Of a stretch of 64,000 nucleotides of DNA, positions 1 through 10,154 are shown one piece after another. The stretch lies in the NCBI RefSeq assembly GCF_021134715.1, contig NC_060024.1:4340001-4404000 (forward strand), read 5' to 3'. Position 1 is the first letter of the stretch; every line of letters starts with the position of its first letter. The position numbers were made by a program, and so were the translations under genes. The DNA is from Daphnia pulex (lineage: Eukaryota > Arthropoda > Branchiopoda > Diplostraca > Daphniidae). Below the pieces are notes generated by a model. It was not told the origin of the DNA. It saw only the letters and a list, made by a program, of their open reading frames with translations, and made no database searches.

Positions 1-926
1 TGTCGGCGTGTTGCTCGGAGAGTTGTCGGAGTAGTCAATAATGAAGGGGTGCGTTGATCAAACTGTTCTGTCCCATTTTCTTGTGTCTAGAAGAATTGGA
101 AAAGTTTACAGTTACCCGTTGAAGTGGTGGTTTCATTAATGATTAACTTACATCCGATGTTGATGGTCTGCATGTCGGTCTCGTGTTGTTCTTCGTCGCG
201 TTTCAATGCCATGGTCAGTTGGTTTTCGATCGCCGTGTAACGCCCCGTTGGCTGTTACAGAGAATAGACACGTAGTGAAAGTACAAGCCGATGTATTAGT
301 CGTCTGACCGACAGGAAGGGAGTTCAGCGAGAGAGAGATACACATGGAAGGGATGCAGCATTTATAGTGGAATTGATCCCGCTGGATCGTATTCTTGGTT
401 GAGCTGGACTAGCGTCTTGGTTGAGCTGGACCAGCGGGCCGGTTGAGCTGGGCTGGTATTTCGATCTGTCCGCCGAGTCAGCGTGCAGCGTCGGCGTTTC
501 CGGTGAGGCGACTCCCGGAGTCGGCTTAATTTATAAGAATATTAATGGCAATATTAAGGCATATTAAAAGCCGTCTAAACTTTTAAAGAAGCAACACGAA
601 GGAGAAAGAAAACAAAACATCGGGAAACGTTTGAAGAGAAAGGGGAAGAAAAAAAAAATAGGAAAATGTGTGAAGAGAAAAGAATGAGAAGAACTGTATG
701 GGGAATATTGGCTAGGGCTGTTTGGAATAGAAAGTAAATTGACAAACGTGGCGCATTATGCAGTTTCGGGGAAAATTGAAACAACCTGAAGATGGTGTAA
801 GGGGAGCATAAAAGAAACGAACATGGGGGAATTAAGAAAGTAAAAGAAAGTAAGAACGATCTAGAGATGACAACTACAAAAGAGAGTGGTGCCTGATAGC
901 GACGATGTCTTCCCTCCCCCTATTTT
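1..926. other. No recognisable gene
   Basis: I see only short open frames and an A/T-rich stretch near 575-880. The Helitron-derived reading frame on the minus strand stops at 927, so the helicase part expected downstream of a Helitron Rep domain would have to lie here and is not visible. The segment may be the truncated left edge of that element. Confidence 0.4.
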
Positions 927-1640
927 TTAATACTCACGGACCCCCGTGCATTGGGATTGCACATGGCCGTTTCGGCCGCACTTTGGACATGTCGGGCCGG
1001 CTTTTGATCTTGCAGAGTGGCGGTACGGGCGGACTACCATAGTTTGTGGCCATGATATGGTCAACTCCTTGAATGTTAATTTGAAGTCCATTATTTTCAA
1101 ATAATTCACCCCAAGCAGCATGCTGGTTTTGATGTTGGTGACAAATGCTTGACACGTTCCGTTTCCGGACGGTATGGTCAGCATTCCATATATCGGGAAT
1201 GTTGTGTTGGTTAGGTGGTCCTGATAGTACTGGTTATCTACTTGTGTTATCACCGCTTCGTTCTTGGCTACCCAGGCTTGGGAAACGAATGAAATGGGTA
1301 GGCTGGTTGCCAACACCGGCTTTGGGGTCGTTAACCTTCCTTCATTTGGAATCTCGAAGAGTGGATTCATCTGCTTATCACCCCCAAAGAAAAGCGTACC
1401 GTGCAGTGCTATTATGGAATCCATCCCCAGGACCATGGACGCACCTATCTCCGCGTCGTTAACGACGTATACCGTGACGTTTGCAGTTGGTCCCCCTAGG
1501 GTGATGAGTAGACCTGTTTCTCCCATGATCGGAAATACCCGATTTGTTATGGGATCGGTGAACGAAGTGTCCGGGCCCGACACTGGGCGTACTACAAATC
1601 GTAATCGCGTTGCCGTTGATTCGCGAATGAAAAGACCGTA
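927..1640 (-). pseudogene. Two retropepsin-like segments plus CCHC zinc knuckle fused to Helitron Rep
   Basis: After residue ~126 the 361-codon Rep frame continues without a stop into sequence resembling retroviral-type aspartic proteases. Residues 179-201 hold VTVYVVNDAEIG then MVLGMDSII, and residues 288-320 hold CQAFVTNIKTS then MLLGVNYLKIMDF. Both look like the protease C-terminal 'ILGxD' strand. The place where the first catalytic Asp-Thr-Gly would sit in the second segment (about 234-241, LATSLPIS) has no DTG. The frame ends with a CX2CX4HX4C knuckle at residues 342-355 (CPKCGRNGHVQSQC), typical of Gag. Normally protease follows the knuckle; here the knuckle comes last. I infer retroelement sequence joined to a Helitron gene, by capture or nested insertion. 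The protease match is by eye and moderate; the knuckle is clear. Confidence 0.55.
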
Positions 1641-3429
1641 AATCCAAATGAGCATGTGTGTATGTAGAGTGAGACGGGATTGCTCTTCTACCACCCTTAG
1701 CCAGGCTTTGGGTACACCAAAAAGTCCTCCTCTTCTGTAAGGCCGTTTTTCTTCAAACTTCAACCAATGATGTCCTCGATGACGATCTCGTGAATGTTTT
1801 GGAAGTTGAGAGCGACTGCCACAGAATGCTTTGAAAGTAAGGCGAAACGTTTCGTTCCTTGTGGTATGGCTTTTGCGCTTGGGGCGGATTCTTTGGGACC
1901 CAAGGCATACCACATGACTTTGAGGAATTTCGCGTCGTTGGGGCTGATAGTTAGCCAAATGGTAGCTTTCCCATTGTTGGCGTGAGCTGCATAAACGTCT
2001 TGACGGTTTCACTGTGATGCCGCTTGAGAGTGTTGCATGGTCTCATTGTCAATTTTTTGGTCTGTAAAGAATGAGGAAGCGAGACCACTCGAACTGGCGG
2101 GCGGGCGCGTTGCTCTCTTCCCTAAAAGTTGCCGTTTGATTTTTTTGCCTTGGTAATCTGCTAATTTTTTCAAATCTTCTAGTGGTATTCGGGAATAGGC
2201 TTCGGCGCGAGGGATCACGTTGCCTTCAGTGTTGATTTCTCTGGAAGGTAAATTGACGTGAACTAACGCCATATTGTAGAAGGAGTTGCGGGCGATCATG
2301 TCGGACACCGGCAATACAAAATCCGGTTGTTGAAATTGCCTCGTGCTGAGATTAGTGAAGTAGGCGATGAGCGCCTTTTTGGAGATGGGGATTTTTCTCT
2401 CCTCGCTGAAGCCTGCTCGGCCAAATGGAAACAAATCCGGGCAACGGGTTTCCAAGTAATCTGGATCGCTGTCGAAGACGAACTGCTGTGCCGGACGGAC
2501 GATGAAAGTATTGGTTGACGGCTGAAGAAAAGCATTAGCAGTGGGAGGCAAATGATTGGCGAGAGCTCCGTTTTGATTTTCGTCGTCTTTTTCGCGTACT
2601 GTTATTGTACAGAAGATCACGAGGGATTCCCTTTCTTCTTCGGCTGACCGAAGTAAGGAATTGAATCCACTCGCAAAAGTTTTATTGTGGGAAAGATTCT
2701 TGTTTCCTATGTCGTTGCCCGGTAGTTTCCGCAATTCCTCTTGGTCGATAAGATAGACATCGGATGATGTATTTGGATCTCGTGGAGCCTATTTTCCCTT
2801 TATTCAGGGCCGATAAGTCGCTAGTGAAGGGGGAGACCACGAGTACTCGAACCCCTCTGTCGCTGTGTTAGATGTTCACTTTTTGTGTCACAATTGCCGT
2901 AGGGAGTGGGGTGGAATAGACATGGCCTTTGAGACTACTGCCTCCTGGCCCTGTGGTGCCATGTGGCCCTGCTTGCACAGGATTCATCAAACTCAGGGAA
3001 CCAAATGACATGCATTGAAGTTCTCTCGGAAGTTGGCCTACTCAGTTTCCATTGGCGATGAAGAATTTCGGCAACTTGCCGGCTTTGAGTTTTGGTAAAC
3101 AGGAATGTGGTGATGAGGGGTTGATGAAGGTGTAGAGATGAGGGGGGGGTGCATCTACATAGCTCTGCGTTGTTACACGTGGAGGTGTGAAGAAAAACAC
3201 CCTTGGGTGATCGCAGTACGTTTTGAAACACATGTCTGGATTCCGATGATTCCGGAAGAAGTTGTGATACATCGCATTGTTTTAGAAGTTCTGGGTGCAA
3301 CGGTTTAGCGGAACTGCTGGTTCCGTTTGGGGTTTTCAGTATTCCAAACATTTTTTGTGGAACCTTTTTGAAAGGGAACAATTTGCATTTGGAAACTTTA
3401 TTGAACTGGTTGCATACTTTGCTAAACAC
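927..3429 (-). pseudogene. Helitron Rep (Helitron_like_N) remnant, frameshifted
   Basis: Rep is the HUH-type rolling-circle initiator of Helitrons. Reading on the minus strand, conserved blocks appear in order but in different frames. Near 3050-2960 there is a block with LPKFFIANGN followed by WVGQLPREL. The 2734-2009 frame has LFPFGRAGF and NLSTRQFQQPDF. Around 1980-1780 there is ATIWLTISPNDAKFLKVMWY then a block ending EIVIEDIIG. The 2012 frame then has GGLFGVPKAWLRVVEEQSR and TLHTHMLIW at residues 96-123 (about 1727-1644). The HTH at residues 117-119 is the HUH motif. At least two frame changes are needed, so this copy is dead. The Rep tyrosine motif and the helicase that should follow are absent; retropepsin-like sequence follows instead. 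Identity of the family is secure from motif order; exact ends are not. Confidence 0.85.
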
Positions 3430-5340
3430 AATCTCATCGTGGAATCGATCAAAAATCGAATTGGTTATTTCTGGAGTTCGTCATTTGAAAGAGGTCTGGC
3501 ATTCCTGCCTTATTAAGTTGTAGCAGTTCTTCGGAATGGAAACATTGATCTTCTTTTGAACTGTAAATTCTTCCCGTTCTGTTTTCCATTCTCTCTGTTT
3601 TGTCCCGGTTGTTCTTTTTTTTTGTTCTTTCCTGTGGATCACTTCTCTCACTTCTGTCTTGTTTTTGATTTCTCTTACTTGGATTTTGGATGTAATTTTT
3701 ATGTCCAGTTCTTTTTCATTGGTCGGTTCTTTGACTTTGGTCTCGTTCTCTTCTTTCATTTGTGTCTGTAATGTTATTTTGTGTTTTTATTTTTCTATGA
3801 TAAATTCTTTCTATCCTTTCTCGTTCTGGACTTTTCCCAGTGTAGACGTGTTGGTTTTCTTTGGGTATCTGTTGTTCAACATCAGTTGCTTGGGGAGCTG
3901 GTTAAGACCTTTCGTCTGACGAGATATCCTCACTGGAAAAAGAATGATGAATGTTAACTTTGTTTGAATAGATGGCGCTACCAAAAGAGTTTTGCGAAGT
4001 ATTCTTATTTTGTGTGAGTTTAGTATGCAAATATTTATCTAAATTGGCAAGGATATCATTACTTTGTTTGTTCGATTTTATGGGTCCTTGTTCGTTTGAA
4101 TCGAAGGTCTTTTGCTGTCGGAAAACTGGAGTTCGAACTGTAAATTTTTAAAAATTAAGTATATGCAGGGTAGTTTGACATTGTGAAGTCTGATTTTAAC
4201 ATTTTAATTTCCGTAGTTTGCGACCGAATATGACATAAATGTGTAATGAGAATAAGGAATAGGTGTTACCATGTCATTGTTAAGTATTGATTGTTCATCT
4301 GGAGTTGTTTGGGTGACAAGTGTTTTGGTGTCCTGAAATACTCTTTTCAGCATTTTGAAAGATTTGAATACACTTTTCCCGTAAGATGTCTTGGAGGGTG
4401 ATTCTCCCTCGGATGAACTGGTGGTCGTGTTCCATTCGTTGGCAATTTCTGGCACATTTTTGGAACTGTATGAGGGTTGAGGCTGTGATTGTAAACTGTC
4501 ATTGTCTGTGAAAGTTGTTTCCTCCATATGACGTAGATTTTCTCTGTATTTTTTTGGTTGATTTTTCCTAGATTCAAAATAGTGTAAAGGAGATTTTTTT
4601 TATGTTTTGGGGTTTCTTTCTCCTTTTTGTAAGGATTAGAATCAATTTGGGAGGAATCTGATGAAAAACGAGACAGGCGCATGAAATCATCGAATGTTTT
4701 TTTTATTTCTTAGATATGTTTCTTGCGTTTTTGCTAGTTGCTGATAAGAAGAATTTCCGATTTGTTTTTTTGGACTACGTTTTCTTCTTCCACGTTTTTG
4801 AGGGTTACTACTATTAGGAGGAATTTGTTTGGTTGTATTGCTATCGTCATCACTTCTACTTTTGTCACTAGGCTGCAAGACGAATGTTTTTTGTTTTTGT
4901 GGCTGAAACGTGTCACTTTTTGTAGTTTTTAAAGTAGAGCGTTTTAACGGAGTACTTTAAGTGGAAATGTCATCACCCGTCTTGGATTTTTAAGAATTAC
5001 GGGAATTTGCTGTTAGACCGGAAATGTTTTTGCATACTTGAACTGCAAATTTTTTTACAGGATTGGTGATGCTTGATTTTTCTTTATCTTTGTTAAGTCG
5101 GTATTTCCGATTGTTAAGTTGGTAGGTTGAAACTCCTTAGGACCATTGATGCTGCTTGGATTGTCATTTTGGGCATCCTCGTTTTCCAATGTTGTTGTGT
5201 CTTTTCGTTCTGTCTCTCGCTTTGCCAGTATCTCTTTCCTTTTTTACGAAAGGCGGAATTTTTTCTTAGGCGGAATTATGAAAAGAAGACGTCGGGTTTC
5301 ATCTGGGGTGGTTTTGAGAGGTGAATGAATGGTTGTTTCA
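3430..5340 (-). other. Low-complexity stretch, possible Helitron N-terminal region
   Basis: The minus strand holds several overlapping short frames rich in Lys, Glu, Ser and Thr, for example at 3759-3481, 4527-4204 and 4916-4734. None resembles a known domain. Just upstream of the Rep blocks, around 3480-3400, there is an FHDEIVFSKVCNQF-like segment that may be the cysteine-containing N-terminal part of a Helitron protein. Otherwise the stretch is T-rich on the plus strand and I see no gene with support. Confidence 0.35.
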
Positions 5341-5470
5341 AAAGTGTTGAGTCAACAGAAAGATGGGGATGTAGCAATCAAAATTTCTATAGTTGCTAAT
5401 TATTAAGCTTCGTACTTTCTCTTTAGTAACCTCATCAATGTCAGGGAGGACTGCTTCAATGGCTGCCATA

Positions 5471-6249
5471 TCAATTGGAATCGAGGATGCGTGAAACGAA
5501 GCGAGAGGGGTTGTTTTTTTTTGTTTCTTGAAGATTAAGGGTTCCCAAAACGGTAAGGCGAGGTAGAAATATGGTTGTATTTGTTCTATTTATAGCCACC
5601 ACACGGAACGAACAACTTGGTGCTAGGGAAATAAAAGGTTCCAGGTCAAGCCCGGTTGGTATGTTACTGCATTTAACGAAATGACAAGAAATTTGAGGAT
5701 CCTGCTCTTCCTCCTTCCCGCTTTCTAGTACACACGTAGAATATCGGGGAATTCTCAATGAGCGTGCAATCACAAAAGGGGTTTCTTTTTCCTGGAAGTG
5801 ATCAGTTTCCGGAACTCGATAAATAGTTTGTTTCCTTCCATTGTACATGAAATGATGTTTGTAAAGAGCATCACGCCCTAAGACGCAATTTTCAACAATA
5901 CTACTCACGATAATAAATTTCTGCTTAAGTAATTGGTGCGGCGTTTCTTCTGCCACAACAAAGTTAACTGTGATTTTGCCTTCCGTGAAGAGGCGCTTGT
6001 CATTTGTGCTGAAAAGATCGACGTCTACCTCTCTTGAAAATTTAATAACTTCATTATTCTCCTTTAGTTTATTGTAAAATTGTTTACTTATTACGCTTCT
6101 TTCGGCTCCAGTGTCAAATAAAGCATCTACAATGCAATTCCCTATTTCAATTTTAATTCGAGGTACTGTTGATTTTGCTGCTAAACTGTTTATATAATGT
6201 CGGGACTTAATCTTCGTTCCACCGATTGGCCCTACGGTACTGTCGGCGG
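5471..6249 (-). pseudogene. Retrotransposon aspartic protease (retropepsin)
   Basis: The frame has no ATG of its own and runs open from just beyond the gag stop, about 260 residues. The active-site loop VDALFDTGAERSVIS lies near 6130-6090 and carries the catalytic DTGA. A C-terminal strand with VENCVLGRDAL is near 5895-5863. Retropepsins process the Gag-Pol precursor as dimers. It is in the -1 frame relative to the preceding gag frame, whose TAG is at 6253-6255, as expected for Gag-Pro made by frameshifting, with an A-rich AAAGGGAAAAC stretch just before the stop. The frame ends at 5471, and a pol-linker-like block continues in another frame to about 5370. Confidence 0.8.
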
Positions 6250-6252
6250 CAC

Positions 6253-6729
6253 CTAGTTTTCCCTTTGCTCAGTCGAGCCTTGCCTGACTCCATTCTCGTC
6301 ATATCCCGGTGGAGGAGAGGTTTTCCCATTTTTTATTTCGGGGCAATATGTTGCTAAATGGCCAGTCTTTTGGCAACGGTAACACGTTCGATCTACTTGA
6401 AATTCCTTAGTCTTACACCTACTAGTTTCATTATTTCCCCAACTGTTATGAAAATCACAAAAATAAAGATTTGCAGCTTGTTTTGGCGGTTTGTATATCT
6501 GTGGAATATTTTGTAAGAAGCTTACACTTTTTCGTGCTGTTAATTGTCGTTGCATTTTTTTTATACATTTTTCCAAATCGTTCTGATGCGTATTTGACTC
6601 TACTTTTGTGTTAAGGCGCTCCAACGCTTCTGTTTTCCTATCGAATTCTTTATTTGGCTCAACGTTTCTACGTTGAAAAGCATTTAGTCTATTTCTGACT
6701 TGTGATTCTTCCACCGCCATTGCAGTCAT
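6253..6729 (-). CDS. Gag C-terminal part with CCHC zinc knuckle
   Basis: 158 residues. A nucleocapsid knuckle CYRCQKTGHLATYC (CX2CX4HX4C) lies near residues 115-128, about 6386-6346. It should bind the element's RNA. A charged, helical segment precedes it. The frame overlaps the end of the upstream gag frame (stop around 6726) by four bases, so the two parts may be one Gag broken by an indel or two products of a compact element. The protease follows in the -1 frame. Confidence 0.75.
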   Translation of the reverse strand: MTAMAVEESQVRNRLNAFQRRNVEPNKEFDRKTEALERLNTKVESNTHQNDLEKCIKKMQRQLTARKSVSFLQNIPQIYKPPKQAANLYFCDFHNSWGNNETSRCKTKEFQVDRTCYRCQKTGHLATYCPEIKNGKTSPPPGYDENGVRQGSTEQREN

Positions 6730-7358
6730 CTCTCCTTTGCTATCAATTTTTCAAAAGATGAAAATTCTTTGTACTTTAGACGGCTTTGTACATCAAACGA
6801 AAGACCTTCCAAGAATCTATCCATCATGATTTGCTCTCTTGAATGGGACGTCGCTTTATCTATTATGCCTGGCATTGGATATGCAAGGTTAAACGCTTTT
6901 CGTATGCGATTCGCATAGCGTGGCATATTCTCTTCGGGTTCCCTCTGCATATTATGGAATTCTACACTCTGTTTCGACCTAGTCTCAGTCGAATCAAAGA
7001 GTTTGTGGAGACGTTCTTTTATTTTATTGTAATCCTGTGCTCTGATTGGATTTTCTATTTTAAAGTTGTCGAATTCGTCGGCTGCCTCGCCGTACAATTT
7101 CGATCGTAATAGCGCAATCTTTCGAGATTCCTCAAAATCGCCTAAAATGAGTACCGATTCGAGGTGAGCTAGCCATTCATCAAAGCGACCGGAACGATCT
7201 CGATCGATGAATATTCCCACATTACTAAATAAAGTCATTGTCTGGCCCTGCAATAATTTCCTATTCTTGTCCAAATTTGAAGTTTCGTCAAATCTAGTTT
7301 TGTTAATTGCCCCTATTGACTGCGGAGTAGTTATGGGGAGAGGAAACGTAGTATTCAA
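6726..7358 (-). CDS. Gag capsid-like core (Retrotrans_gag type)
   Basis: 210 residues. Residues 57-75 read FDEWLAHLESVLILGDFEE and residues 81-92 LLRSKLYGEAAD, followed by YNKIKERLHKLF. This is the usual opening of the Ty3/gypsy capsid domain (tryptophan, helix, 'L.G.A...F'). Later, RYANRIRKAFNLAYP and DRFLEGLSFDVQSRL match the second half of the fold. The protein would assemble the virus-like particle around element RNA. The frame begins with ATG and ends at a stop overlapping the next gag frame. Confidence 0.85.
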   Translation of the reverse strand: MNTTFPLPITTPQSIGAINKTRFDETSNLDKNRKLLQGQTMTLFSNVGIFIDRDRSGRFDEWLAHLESVLILGDFEESRKIALLRSKLYGEAADEFDNFKIENPIRAQDYNKIKERLHKLFDSTETRSKQSVEFHNMQREPEENMPRYANRIRKAFNLAYPMPGIIDKATSHSREQIMMDRFLEGLSFDVQSRLKYKEFSSFEKLIAKER

Positions 7359-7394
7359 CCCCTGTCTCGGAGTGGGTTTATGTGGAATCGGAAT

Positions 7395-8081
7395 CTACTT
7401 AGATTTGCTTTGTGCAGGGGTAACTTGCTCGCTTTGCCCCGTTAGGTGGGCAGAAAAAGGAACAAATGAAGTACATAGCGTTCGGACAGGAGTTTTTCCA
7501 AGTGGTGTTGGCTGATTAATTTGTTTGGGAAATACTTTGGGAATAGCTCCTGGAATAGATATCGGAGAACATTTCCTATTATCCATAACGTGTTTCACTA
7601 TCTGATCCGCTGCTACCGAAGCATCTTCATAGGACATTCCTGACTCTAACAATCTACTCAATTCTTCGGCGTAAATGATGACGGGAATATCCGGTTTCTT
7701 TCCTCCTGTCGACATTCCAGCAGTTGGTGAGTTCCCACCCTGAGCGGTTGTTCCAAATGGGGAAAAATTCACCCTTCGACTGGGTAGCTGTGGTTGATGA
7801 CTAATCGGAGTAGATGTAAAAGGGGATGGAGTATTCGTACTCGTTTTTTCCATAGCTGAAGGTAGAGTAGGATTGGAAGGAGTAATTGGAGCAATAGTAG
7901 TGGAAATAACTAAATCAGCTTGACTTGAAACTGGTATGGTTACCAAACGATCGTCTAGAATTAACCCAGTTTCTTGATCTGGGAAAGGCAATAGGTTGGA
8001 ATTTTGCTCAATAAGTTCTTCCCTTTCTGAAACAACAGATTCGTATTCCGATTCAGTAAGAGGTTCGTAGTTGGTTTTCAA
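7395..8081 (-). CDS. Retrotransposon N-terminal gag frame, unrecognised
   Basis: 228 residues, rich in Ser, Thr and Pro, with a short helical block near residues 125-160 (VIIYAEELSRLLESGMSYED). I recognise no domain. It overlaps the 8053-8820 frame by 29 bp and ends 36 bp before the capsid frame starts, all on the minus strand. It is probably the middle of a long Gag precursor, either frameshifted by decay or made as a separate product. Confidence 0.5.
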   Translation of the reverse strand: MKTNYEPLTESEYESVVSEREELIEQNSNLLPFPDQETGLILDDRLVTIPVSSQADLVISTTIAPITPSNPTLPSAMEKTSTNTPSPFTSTPISHQPQLPSRRVNFSPFGTTAQGGNSPTAGMSTGGKKPDIPVIIYAEELSRLLESGMSYEDASVAADQIVKHVMDNRKCSPISIPGAIPKVFPKQINQPTPLGKTPVRTLCTSFVPFSAHLTGQSEQVTPAQSKSK

Positions 8082-8820
8082 TTGACAATGTGAAAAAGTT
8101 CAAAGGCGTTATTATAGTGGGTTCCGTTAAAAGCAAAGCTCTCAACGCAGATTCAATTTCGGTATTTGATATATCTGTCCTTTGATTCAATTTACGTAAG
8201 TATTGTAACTCAAAAATTAAATCGTCAACAGGAACCTCAGTTATCCTGGTATGCAAGAATTGTGTGCAGAAGTATGAACGGTCTATTCCCTCGTTGGAAA
8301 GATCAATATCGACAAGATTTGTTGGATCTTCTCTTAAATTTGTATTAGTTTTCGGAGTTTCACTCGAATCTAAAATAGCACGAGCTTGCTCAAGGAGTTG
8401 ATTAAAGGAAAGGACATCTATAGTGTTGTCTCCTATTAAAGGTTCTGGAATATTTGAATGATTATCTGAATCGTTTTGTAAAACTACTAATTCCGGCTCT
8501 TCTGTTTGACGAAGGTGGTTGAATTGCTCTGCCCAATTGTTCCTTATTTCTTCGTAGCTTCTTGGGTCAAGTTGATCAGAGCGAATTTGGTCAGCTGAGC
8601 TATTAACTTGTTGGTTGGCTGGTTCGGGAGTTAGCGGTTCTTCACTATTTAATTGTCTTCTTAATTTTTGCTGGGATTGGATAGGGAGAGACCATGACTT
8701 GGAAACAAGACGGTTAGATGAAATTTTCTCCCGAAAAGAGCGCATCCAACCCATTGGACACTTCTTTGTTGCTGATTCTCCTCTAGTATTCTCTATCCCG
8801 CTATCTGGATTACTATTCAT
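8053..8820 (-). CDS. First frame of the LTR element, acidic N-terminal gag
   Basis: 255 residues from an ATG at 8820, the first good start after the primer site. It is acidic and rich in Asn, Glu and Leu, with no domain I know. A DRSYFCTQFLHTRITEVPVD stretch lies near residue 180. About 500 bp of leader separate it from the LTR. The chain of four overlapping or abutting frames (8820 to 6253) suggests one ancestral Gag of about 800 codons with indels, but programmed shifts cannot be excluded. Confidence 0.5.
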   Translation of the reverse strand: MNSNPDSGIENTRGESATKKCPMGWMRSFREKISSNRLVSKSWSLPIQSQQKLRRQLNSEEPLTPEPANQQVNSSADQIRSDQLDPRSYEEIRNNWAEQFNHLRQTEEPELVVLQNDSDNHSNIPEPLIGDNTIDVLSFNQLLEQARAILDSSETPKTNTNLREDPTNLVDIDLSNEGIDRSYFCTQFLHTRITEVPVDDLIFELQYLRKLNQRTDISNTEIESALRALLLTEPTIITPLNFFTLSIENQLRTSY

Positions 8821-9336
8821 GATTATAAAATTAAAAAAATGATAACACTAGTGCAAAAGGAAAAAAAAATAGTTGGTCTGTTTGAACTATCGGCCTAATA
8901 GTCCCCGTCAGAAGTTCTTTATTTCCACCCCCATCATTGTCAGAACCGACCCGATTTGATGTTAAATCCCGCTCAAAACACACAAAGCCAAACAATTACC
9001 GACACGCACAACACCCTGGACCGAGTCACGTCATCATACCAGAAACTCGGTCAATCAACTAGAGCCAAAAACGTTGGTGTCTAATTTTTATCAAACCTTG
9101 TGTTTGTGTAAATCCCATTCGACCAAAGTGAAGACGTCAGTTATCGACCGTCATAGAAGCGCGTCAGGTGCACCAACGAAACAAAAGACACACACGGGGT
9201 AAACAGAAGCCAGTTTTCTTTTCGGGTCAAGTTGAATGCGTTATGACGTCACAAAATACTAATAAACACACACACACACAAAACATACATACTGGACGTA
9301 AGAGCGAGAGGGAGGAAAGGCAAAGATAAAACAACG

Positions 9337-9362
9337 GGGTTCGAATCCCACTTCTGACACCA
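9337..9362 (-). promoter_or_regulatory. Primer-binding site, tRNA-Leu type
   Basis: On the minus strand it starts TGGTGTCAGAAGTGGG; on the plus strand it ends GACACCA. It matches the 3' end of an arthropod tRNA-Leu as I remember it, with CCA included. The match continues through the whole T-arm (GGTTCGAATCC), about 26 nt, longer than the usual 18. It sits 2 bp inside the LTR boundary. Confidence 0.85.
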
Positions 9363-9364
9363 AA

Positions 9365-9681
9365 TGTAAGAACCTTACTTACTTCTCCATAGTGAATGAC
9401 TTTTTTACAAATTCGACTGGATAGCATTGAATGTGCCGTATATTCAGCTCAACGGCTGTAAAAGGATTCGCTCGATTGAGAGACAGCGCGGCCTTTTATA
9501 CAAAAAATGGCACAGAAGAAAACGAGAGAAACATTCTAGAAGAAAAGAAGTTACTACTTACCAGGGAAAGAAAGTCAAAGGAAAGGGCGGAAGAGATTTC
9601 ATAGGAAGTATCGGGTGAAGAAGGGTCAAACTGAGAAAAGAACATAATATACATAACATAAAAGAATATAATATATGATCA
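9365..9681 (-). repeat. LTR (5' LTR of the minus-strand element)
   Basis: The inner edge starts TGTAAGAACC (plus strand) two bases from the primer site, so the LTR ends ...TTACA on its own strand. The outer edge is placed at a CA near 9681 because beyond it the sequence aligns with composite-repeat copy C (63120 onward). The outer edge is therefore approximate. The matching 3' LTR is missing from the window. Confidence 0.65.
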
Positions 9682-10154
9682 CATTTAAATGCAACCAATG
9701 AGATTGTTACATTTTTTTTCAGATATAGCTTCTCAACAAATGCTTATCGATAAAAAACTACGTTTATTTTTGTAAACCATCAAACATATTTACATGGGTC
9801 AACGGATAATTTTGGTCAGGACAAACCACAATTTGGGAGAAAATGCACTTTTACATAACAATAGAAATCTATAGATTTGCTACCTACAGGCAAATTTGAA
9901 AACGTGTTAAAAATACCTTGCACACATTCAACTAAAGGTATGGTGGCATATAATCATATGATTCACTTCCCGCAACAAGTGAGACAACTATGATCTGTAT
10001 TCCAAAAGCATCCCTGAACATATAAATTGGAATCGTCTGCTGCCTGGGCGCAATAAAAAATTTATTATTTTCATGATCTATGCTAGTTAAGTGACTTTAC
10101 ACTAGTTCTAGATTGTAAGGTTTTTTTTATCGACAGTGGATTTAGTTTCAAAAT

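Larger units (their letters stand above)
5350..9681 (-). mobile_element. Truncated LTR retrotransposon (Ty3/gypsy-like), gag-protease only
   Basis: On the minus strand the order is LTR (9681-9365), primer-binding site (9362-9337), about 500 bp leader, gag frames (8820-6253), then protease (6249-5471). A block at about 5465-5370 (IEAVLPDIDEVTKEKVRS) resembles the linker that precedes reverse transcriptase in Ty3/gypsy polyproteins. Beyond about 5350 the similarity stops. No reverse transcriptase, RNase H or integrase motif is found and there is no second LTR, so the element lost its 3' half. The neighbouring Helitron remnant has the same orientation and could mark the breakpoint. Confidence 0.8.

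Noticed and set aside
575..784. 69-codon minus-strand open frame
   Set aside because: Phe/Leu/Ser-rich translation of an A/T-rich purine run; no start context or domain.
9340..9362. tRNA 3' end as part of a tRNA gene
   Set aside because: Only the T-arm and CCA are present, and CCA is not encoded in eukaryotic tRNA genes; it is the primer site of the LTR element.
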